Shown here piece after piece: positions 57,208-64,000 of a DNA stretch of 64,000 nucleotides (positions are counted from its first letter, which is position 1; the number at the start of each line of letters is the position of its first letter). The notes under the pieces are model-generated. The model searched no databases. It was not told the origin of the DNA and saw only the letters and a list, made by a program, of their open reading frames with translations. Source of the DNA: Oncomelania hupensis (lineage: Eukaryota > Mollusca > Gastropoda > Littorinimorpha > Pomatiopsidae); the NCBI GenBank assembly GCA_036898135.1, contig CM072516.1, positions 58,952,176-59,016,175 on the forward strand, given 5' to 3'. The position numbers and the translations under genes are program-made.

Positions 57208-59997
57208 ATGAGACTACCAGAGGCCTACGCACAGGTCAACGGTAGTCCATGCGCATTAAATGTTTTAAAATATGGAAGTACAGGTATATGTTCCAGTGTC
57301 AAAGTTTCAAGAGGAAATCCTGACCTAATCATCCTTTTTTTTTTAATCCAAAAAGGTTCAGCAACTTACTATAGGGAAGATTTAGTGCTTAGGAAATGTG
57401 GAAATAGAAACTTCTCTTCTTTTGAGTGTTTAGATTTTGTGATGTCCAGTGGTAAGCATTCTGTGCGGACAATTGCAATTTACAGACCCCCTCCTTCACA
57501 AGAAAATAAACTGAAAGTCTCGACGTTTTATGAGGATTTTGGTGCACTATTAAACTCCATATCAAACAAGAATGTTCTCATTGTGGGTGATTTCAACATT
57601 CATTGGGATGACCCGAAAGATAGTACTACTCGCAAACTAGTGCAGATGTTGGATTCCGCGAGTCTCACTCAGCATGTGAATCAATCTACACAGCGCGGTG
57701 GACACACTCTGGATTGGATTGTATCACGGTCTGACAAGCCCGTCTTTGTGCAGACTGTGGCGGTGGAGGACGTGCTCTTGTCAGACCATTTCCTTGTCTC
57801 CTGTGAGCTGAACATGGACAGGCCTGTGGCCCCCAGAAAAACTGTAAAAATGCGTCATCTGAAGAATATTGACATGGATGCTTTTCGCAATGACCTGAAG
57901 GAATCTGAGCTGCTTTCTTCTCCTCCTGAGGGTGTGGAACAACTTGCAGCTCTGTACAACAATACCCTGATGGAACTTCTCAACAAACATGCTCCTGAGA
58001 CTGCCATGCGCATCCCTGACAGGCGTGATACTGCGTGGTTTGACGATGCTGTAAAAAGGTCCAAGAAAGCTCGTCGACAAGCTGAAAAGCGGTGGCGTAA
58101 CAGTGGTTTAGAGGTCGACCGTCAAATCTATCAACAAGCAAGAAATCGCTGCTCCCAGGAAGTCAAGAAAGCTCGAGCAAGGCATGTACGAACCCTCATT
58201 GACATTGCAAGTGGTGATCCACGTAAAGTGTTTTTAGTGATCAATGATCTCCTGGGGAAACAACCTAGGTCCCCAGTGTTGCCGGAACTGTCCAGAGAAG
58301 ATGCTGCAAATAGTCTGTCTGCCTACTTCACTGATAAAATTGAGACAATTAGGACAAGCTTTGGAGACAGTCGTAGTCTTCCAGAAGTACCATCATCATT
58401 TAAGGGCTCTCCGCTGACTACGTTTGAACCAATATCTGAGGACCAGCTGAGAAAAATCATCTCGTCGTCGAGACCCACATCCTGTGAAGTGGACCCTGCT
58501 CCAACCAGACTTGTGTTGGACTGCTTGGATGTTTTGCTGCCAGTGCTGCTCAAGATCATAAATTGTAGCCTTCAGTCCTCCACAGTGCCCAAGTCGTTCA
58601 AGGCAGCAGCTATCAAACCATTGCTGAAAAAGAAGGGACTCGATGAACATGAATCTAAGAATTTTAGGCCAGTGTCAAATCTACCGTATGTATCGAAACT
58701 GCTCGAGAGAGCAGTTTGTCAGCAACTGATGCAGCACCTGATTAAACATGATCTGCTGGACGTCTACCAGTCTGCCTATAAGCCAGGTCACAGTTGTGAA
58801 ACCGCACTGACTCGCTTTTTAAATGATATTTTGTGCAGTGCGGACTATGGTGATCTTGTTCTTGTGGTTCTGTTGGATTTGAGTGCAGCGTTTGACTGCA
58901 TTGATCACAACCTGCTTCTCCTGAAACTCTCTGCTAAAATAGGAATTACATCATCTGCTCATCAGTGGATTCACTCCTACCTGTTAGACAGGACACAACG
59001 TGTTATCGTCGATGGGGCATCATCGCCTGACGTACCTCTCACTTGTGGTGTACCACAAGGGTCTGTTCTAGGGCCAATATTATTCTCCATGTACACTACC
59101 CAGCTTGGTAAAATCATTGAAAGCTTTGGAATCAGCCGAAAACTCTTTGCGGATGACAGTGAACTGTACAAAGCATTTCATCCTAGCGCATCCTCCACGT
59201 CAGAGGCAATCCAGAGTCTCGAAAGCTGTTGTCGGGAGATCAAGTCTTGGATGTTCTCCAACAGGTTAAAATTAAATGATGAGAAAACAGAGGTGTTACT
59301 TTGTGGCTCAGATGCCTGTCGTCGAAAGGTATCTGTGGACTCCCTCCAAGTTGGCTCTTCGACTATTCCGGTGTCCAGCACAGTACGAGACCTTGGTCTT
59401 CTTGTGGACAGCGGCCTCACCATGGTGCCTCAGGTCAGCGCCACAGTCAGATCATGCTACCTTGGTCTGCGAACACTGGGTCAACTTAGGCCAGATCTGG
59501 ACAGAAAAACGGCCAACACACTTGCTGTTTCGCTCATCCAGTCTCGCTTGGACTTCTGCAACAGCTGTGTTTGGGGCTTGCCCAAGTGCCAGCTGCAGAG
59601 GCTACAAAAAGTTCAAAACACAGCAGCTCGGATTGTGACAAAAGCTAAGACTCATGAGCATATTACACCAGTTCTTCAGGAACTTCATTGGCTCCCCGTT
59701 GAAAAGCGGATTGAACATAAAATGCTTTCCCTTGTGTTTGGATGCAAGGAAGGATCAGCACCCAAGTATCTGCAAGAACTCCTGCCTTGGCATGCTCCTG
59801 AGCGAAACCTTCGGTCTAGCTCACAGTGCAAGATCTCTGTGCCAAGTGTCGATCGACATAAGAAAAAGAACTTTGGAGCAAAGTCTTTTGAATGTGCAGC
59901 TCCTCTCCTGTGGAACAGACTTCCTCTCTCGCTACGTCAGTGTAGCTCCAAAGCAGCCTTCAAGCGTCAGCTGAAGACACATCTTTTTAATCAGTGA
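57208..59997 (+). CDS. CR1/L2-type LINE polyprotein: partial endonuclease plus complete RT
   Basis: Open for 929 codons. The first about 60 residues are not recognisable; from YYREDLVLRK onward it reads as the C-terminal half of an AP-type endonuclease with G127-DFNIHW and SDHF (D193-H194). The linker includes TAWFDDAVKRSKKARRQAEK. RT has LLDLSAAFDCIDH (D557), CGVPQGSVLGP (about 613) and FADDSELY (647-654), then LDFCNSCVWGLPK, LQKVQNTAARIV and LHWLPVEKRIEHK, ending KTHLFNQ. It encodes target-primed reverse transcription. The lack of stops and the intact RT motifs suggest a recent copy, but the missing N-terminal endonuclease makes it 5'-truncated. The start codon is chosen by openness only. 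Confidence 0.88.
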   Translation: MRLPEAYAQVNGSPCALNVLKYGSTGICSSVKVSRGNPDLIILFFLIQKGSATYYREDLVLRKCGNRNFSSFECLDFVMSSGKHSVRTIAIYRPPPSQENKLKVSTFYEDFGALLNSISNKNVLIVGDFNIHWDDPKDSTTRKLVQMLDSASLTQHVNQSTQRGGHTLDWIVSRSDKPVFVQTVAVEDVLLSDHFLVSCELNMDRPVAPRKTVKMRHLKNIDMDAFRNDLKESELLSSPPEGVEQLAALYNNTLMELLNKHAPETAMRIPDRRDTAWFDDAVKRSKKARRQAEKRWRNSGLEVDRQIYQQARNRCSQEVKKARARHVRTLIDIASGDPRKVFLVINDLLGKQPRSPVLPELSREDAANSLSAYFTDKIETIRTSFGDSRSLPEVPSSFKGSPLTTFEPISEDQLRKIISSSRPTSCEVDPAPTRLVLDCLDVLLPVLLKIINCSLQSSTVPKSFKAAAIKPLLKKKGLDEHESKNFRPVSNLPYVSKLLERAVCQQLMQHLIKHDLLDVYQSAYKPGHSCETALTRFLNDILCSADYGDLVLVVLLDLSAAFDCIDHNLLLLKLSAKIGITSSAHQWIHSYLLDRTQRVIVDGASSPDVPLTCGVPQGSVLGPILFSMYTTQLGKIIESFGISRKLFADDSELYKAFHPSASSTSEAIQSLESCCREIKSWMFSNRLKLNDEKTEVLLCGSDACRRKVSVDSLQVGSSTIPVSSTVRDLGLLVDSGLTMVPQVSATVRSCYLGLRTLGQLRPDLDRKTANTLAVSLIQSRLDFCNSCVWGLPKCQLQRLQKVQNTAARIVTKAKTHEHITPVLQELHWLPVEKRIEHKMLSLVFGCKEGSAPKYLQELLPWHAPERNLRSSSQCKISVPSVDRHKKKNFGAKSFECAAPLLWNRLPLSLRQCSSKAAFKRQLKTHLFNQ

Positions 59998-60098
59998 CCA
60001 AAACAGATTTTTTTTTTTTTTTCCCCCAGCGCACCGAGCATGCTTACTTGGCCTGGATGGAATCGCGCTATACAAGTGTACATCATCATCATCATCAG
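59998..60098 (+). mobile_element. 3' UTR and (ATC)n tail of the preceding LINE
   Basis: Short UTR with a poly-T/C run, then GGAATCGCGCTATACAAGTG and about five ATC units. The CGCTATACAA end parallels that of the 4.98-6.79 kb LINE. Confidence 0.8.
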
Positions 60099-60583
60099 AT
60101 CTGAGAACCTAAAAACATATGTGTGATCCTCCGCGAACCTTCTACGAACATTCCAAAGCCCTTAGAGACACTATTCCATCCACTCCTATATTATCATTTA
60201 AAACGCAGTATAGAAAATCAAGACTGTGATTTCGGTTTCCAAATTAAAAAACCAACAACTTTATTGGACCTTTTCAACCAATCGACGAGTTTACCATGTG
60301 GTTTCTGTGTTCAAGTTAGCGTTCTGCTGGATGTGGGCGGAGAGAGTCGTCTTATAATAAATTAGTAGTCCGACTGGATGTTCATAATTCTAAATTCATC
60401 TTGCATAATTATATGTGCATTAGAAGGTTTGCCAAACAGATGAGCGAGAGAAGAGGCTTAAAAAAGTGTGAAGTGATAGCCCCCCCCAAATGTTGCCTCC
60501 CTGACTGATATCGGCTGATAACGATCACGTCAGCGTAATTGCTGGTCTTGCCACGCATCCTATCTGTCCGTCCTCCCTTGCGC

Positions 60584-60585
<2 letters not shown>
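60099..60585. other. Unassigned sequence
   Basis: No gene or repeat family recognised. Confidence 0.35.

Positions 60586-60587
<2 letters not shown>

Positions 60588-60622
<35 letters not shown>
60588..60622. repeat. (CT)n microsatellite
   Basis: About 17 CT units just before the candidate exon. Confidence 0.9.
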
Positions 60623-60623
<1 letters not shown>

Positions 60624-60638
60624 CTTACAACTTCAAAG

Positions 60639-60873
60639 ATGGCGCCCCGTCACGTCACGCCACAGAAGGTGGTGTCCCTTTACACGCACGCGTACTCCAG
60701 CCTCGTTTTCGTTGCATCAACATCAAGGGAAGCAAATCTCACCGCCTCGTCAGGGGGTCGGCGAGTAATTGATTGCACTCTTCTCCTCCGGAGCCGTGCT
60801 TCGGGCATCGAAAGTTTCCCTGGCTTCCGGTTGATCTTCGGATGTGGCAGTGGCAGTGGGGGTCGTTGTAACT
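60639..60873 (+). CDS. Candidate first coding exon of an unknown host gene
   Basis: A CpG-rich stretch where AAAGATGGCGCC (YY1-like) holds an ATG at 60639, with a GTCACGTCACG element just after it. The frame stays open for 86 codons to a stop at 60899, and a donor-like GTAAGT begins at 60874, so the coding part could end there. The protein (MAPRHVTPQKVVSLYTHAYS onward) matches no family I recognise. No later exon is identifiable within the window. It may equally be chance. Confidence 0.25.
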
Positions 60874-61079
60874 GTAAGTCGGGGAAGAGCGCTCTTTAAG
60901 GCAATTATCAATTATTGCGCCGGAGTCTCTAATGTAATAGTTCTTATTCTTCCTCTGAAGAATTATCCAGGTAAATGAACTATAACTCCCAATGTTCCCA
61001 ATAACGATTTAGCCAAAAAGCATCTCTTCTTTCTTTCTTTCTGTCTTTCATTTTTCCTTTCTTTCTCCCCGGGGAGGGA

Positions 61080-61912
61080 GGTGGGAAGGGGGGGGAGGGT
61101 GCCAGGCGTTTCTGTATAAGTAGTATCCCCACTTTCTGGAGTAGTCCCCTATATGCTTATAGTGTCCGGGGACGTTAATCTACATGCCTGCCTGGAGATT
61201 TAGTATCTTTGGCATTTTTACCTATAGTCAGGTCTGGCTGGCCTTTAAACTCCTTGTCTTCTCTCGTCAGGACATGGCAAGAGACCAGACCTGATCTGGT
61301 CTTTATCTATTGTATAGGGCCTTCGGACCTTTTTTAAATAATTGTTCTTAACATTTTATAATTGGACGTAAAGCTTTGCTTGCTGCGGAGGTTTAGTGCT
61401 TTAAATTCCCACTGTCGCTGTCTTTCTCCTTTATTTTTTCTCATTCGTACTCTGTTCTATCAATATACTATATGGCCTACTATCTTCTTCGCTAGACCAG
61501 TCACCCTTTTTTTTTTCTTGAAAACTCTTCCAAAACTCCCCATTTGTTTATAAGGTCTGTTGGGTCAGCTTGGGAATATTGGACGCTTTCTGCCAAATGG
61601 TCACTAGGGCTTCCTATGAAATTATTATTTAACAATGTAGGCATTTTATATGTATGTGTTTTGTTGATATTTTATAATGATGTTTATATTGTATTCTGTT
61701 TTTGTAAACGGGGGTTCGATAAATTAGAGTATAGCCTCAGCGTCCCTTGCGTGGGATGTCTTTATTGTAAAGTGACTGGCTGGTGGAGTGCCTTCAGTGT
61801 TACCACTAGGGTTGTTTCAACAGATGTCTTATACGAATCGGATTAAGTTCTCTTTCAACCAAGTTGTGGTTCTGTTCAACTCTTTTCAGTCCGCTGGACC
61901 TTATAAGTAATG
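61080..61912 (+). mobile_element. TATA-R family, copy 3, with internal insertion
   Basis: Same order of blocks as copies 1 and 2: TATAAGTAGTATCCCCACTT near the start, AGTGCTTTAAATTCCCACTG, GTCTGTTGGGTCAGCTTGGG, GGGATGTCTTTATTGTAAAG and GTCCGCTGGACC at the end. A piece of about 255 bp (61141-61395) not present in the others separates the first two blocks. The frame at 61544-61846 is again open. Confidence 0.7.
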
Positions 61913-62040
61913 AATAACTAACGAACTCTTCCTTTATTTTTATTTTTATATTTTTTACAAACTAACAAACAAAATTTAAAAAAAGAAACAAAAATATATT
62001 AAAATGTACTTCCAGACACAAATATGCAAGCTCACACAAG
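61913..62040. other. AT-rich unassigned sequence
   Basis: Follows the repeat; no feature recognised. Confidence 0.35.
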
Positions 62041-62084
62041 CCCACAAGCCCACACCCACACATACACGCACAAACACATACACG

Positions 62085-62117
<33 letters not shown>

Positions 62118-62132
62118 CCACACACACAAAGT
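62041..62132. repeat. Interrupted (CA)n microsatellite
   Basis: CA-rich with a central CGCGCGCGC. Confidence 0.9.
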
Positions 62133-62417
62133 GCTGAAAACCAGCATTTTCAAGTAAGACAATCCTTATTCTTAAAATTCAAAAGAAGATAACTCTGTCA
62201 TTGTAAGGATCTTAAAAAACTGCGCATCCTTTTAAAGGATTTGAAATAAAATACCTTTAAACAAGTACACTTAGCAATACTCAACAATGAACGAGACATG
62301 CATATCGACTTCGTTGTCATCCTAGTCGATTTCTTCCTTGGTCGATTTCTTTCTCAATTTATTTTCCTAATTTGTTTTACTTTCTCCTCCTTTTCCTCCT
62401 CCTCCCCCTCCTCCTTC

Positions 62418-62473
62418 TTATCATCATCATCGTCATCATAAATATCATCATGATCATCATGATCATGATCATG

Positions 62474-62528
<55 letters not shown>

Positions 62529-62552
62529 CAATCTTTATCATCATCATCTTGG
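62418..62552. repeat. (ATC)n microsatellite
   Basis: About 100 bp of ATC units with GATC interruptions and a TTT break. Confidence 0.93.
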
Positions 62553-62689
62553 AAGTTTCTGTTTCATGTCGTTTGTCACACATAATCTGCTTATATATAA
62601 TACGGGTACAAAATCAATCAATACATGTAATACACACACACACCTTCACACACACACATGCCTACCTACCCAACGTTGTGTGGTAGGCA

Positions 62690-63375
62690 CATTTTTAGCA
62701 TCGTTGTGGGGTACATACACTGCATAGCATATTTCACGTAATATTAGCTTATGCTGACTTTGGGCAGTTTTAACATAATTGCCGAGCAGTGACGAATGTT
62801 TTTCATCAAGAATGAGGCCAAACCGGTTACTTTGAAAATGGGAGCCTTGTGCTTATGTTGTGAGGTATAACTGCATGAATATTCATGAGGTCAACAGGAA
62901 CTACCTCACAAGTACGTTACAGTGTTTCCAATTATGAAAATTATCTGTTGCAATACTCATTATGTAAGATGGGGGTTTTTTGGTAATTAAATTATATATA
63001 AATGATAAATAAGCATAGCAGCATTATATAGTGTATGTACATGTAATTTGAAAATAAACACCGAGCAGATGTGACTTTTAAACAGTTAATTTTTCTACCT
63101 ATCTGAACATATCATAGCATCATTCTTCCCCCGCAGATTGATATGATTAATTATTATTAGTCTCTTCTAACACAATGTTCTGTGAGGATTGTTATTGCTG
63201 TTGGTTAGTTATTTTGCGTCAATGTTTTACTTTTGTTCATAATGTTGCATAGCGGTTGTTTCATATTATCAAATTGTTGTTAATGTGCTTTAGTTGAATC
63301 TATTACATTGGAACCTCCAATATGTGATCTTGCAAAATGCACTCCAAATGTGATCTTATAATAGAAGGGTATGAT
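62690..63375. other. Unassigned AT-rich sequence
   Basis: No gene or repeat family recognised. Confidence 0.4.
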
Positions 63376-63377
63376 AA

Positions 63378-63530
63378 CTTAAACAGAGAGACAAAGCACA
63401 CATACCACTTGTTCAGATCAAAAGTAAATTATTTCAAGAGAGAATTTTATATTAAAGGGATTACATTACAACGGAAACAGAGAGGCAAGGCACACATGCC
63501 ACTCATTCAAAAGCAAACTATTTCAAACTT
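63378..63530. repeat. Diverged short tandem duplication
   Basis: AACAGAGAGACAAAGCACAC (about 63380) recurs as AACAGAGAGGCAAGGCACAC-like sequence (about 63476). Similarity continues for about 60 bp (CATACCACT/CATGCCACT, AAATTATTTCAA/AAACTATTTCAA). Confidence 0.6.
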
Positions 63531-64000
63531 TTATTAACGAATTGTAAACGAATCTGTAGTATCTTTTTTCCTTTGTTTATTTTGTTGTTTTTGTTTGTTT
63601 GTTCAATTTAGCCTATACTCTATAAACCAGTCGGAAAGGATCGCTCCATTACAAAGGTGTAATTCATATTATAAGTAAACTTATCAGTCATAAATACAGG
63701 TCACACAATAGGCGAGGTATACTGGAGAGACAACAGACATTGGAGGTTTTACAGTATGTAAATTGTTTGTGGGAATACAGGATACAGTGGAAGTAAAATT
63801 CTGAAAGTAAAAGGTTGTGATTTACTTTAATATGTTTGTCTTGCTTGAATGACAACATATGTTGATTCACCACCACCATTACATTACAAACAACAAACAA
63901 GCATAAGTATTCAGTGCCCGAGTCAGCATGTTAGTGTCTGCGCTGTCATACAATTGATCTGGTTTGTGTTATTTTGTTTCTGTATAAACACATCATCAAA
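63531..64000. other. Unassigned AT-rich sequence to window end
   Basis: No gene, RNA or repeat family recognised. Confidence 0.4.

Overview
This window looks like intergenic DNA from an animal genome, most likely a mollusc and possibly a gastropod. The reasons are the very dense microsatellites, the mix of RTE- and CR1/L2-type LINEs with tRNA-derived SINEs, the eukaryotic tRNA genes with internal A and B boxes, and the absence of any bacterial-style operon. The phylum is an inference from repeat types. No conventional multi-exon host gene can be supported. Two short CpG-rich stretches (about 42.15 and 60.6 kb) could be promoter or first-exon remnants.

Layout. 0-11 kb: microsatellites, a 739-bp terminal-inverted-repeat element with an 8-bp target duplication (2,150-2,888), a 5'-truncated CR1/L2-type LINE (4,985-6,787), a small piece of another LINE, and an RTE 3' fragment (7.66-8.44 kb). 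11-32 kb: many fragments of one tRNA-headed SINE family (here SINE-B), copies of a second (SINE-C), one copy of a third (SINE-A), two copies of a roughly 600-bp repeat with a TATA-like box, two copies of a roughly 560-bp repeat, and RTE 3' fragments, one internally inverted. 33.9-41.1 kb: a complete LTR insertion on the minus strand with 1,527-bp LTRs and a 5-bp target duplication. Its pol order is protease, integrase, (deleted RT), RNase H, which is Ty1/copia-like although the domains look Ty3/gypsy-like (as in Gmr1-type elements). 42-49 kb: SINE-A and SINE-B copies, two copies of a SINE fusing a tRNA-like head to a 5S rRNA segment, and an RTE fragment split by another SINE. 49.1-54.3 kb: a TIR element carrying about ten copies of an 18-bp motif, interrupted by a nearly full-length but broken RTE element, which itself carries another insertion. 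54.7-57.0 kb: a tRNA-Lys(CTT) cluster with two intact genes facing each other in an inverted repeat plus several decayed copies, a full SINE-B and a SINE-A. 57.2-60.1 kb: a CR1/L2-type LINE with an uninterrupted 929-codon frame. 60-64 kb: a third copy of the 600-bp repeat, microsatellites and unassigned AT-rich DNA.

How the parts relate. Nearly all coding capacity belongs to retroelements. The LINE and SINE-B 3' ends share a CGCTATATAA-like tail followed by short repeats, which fits SINEs using LINE machinery. Several insertions are nested, so relative ages can be read: the TIR element is older than the RTE, which is older than the insert within it. The two LTRs differ at only three positions by eye, so that insertion is young although its own reverse transcriptase is missing.
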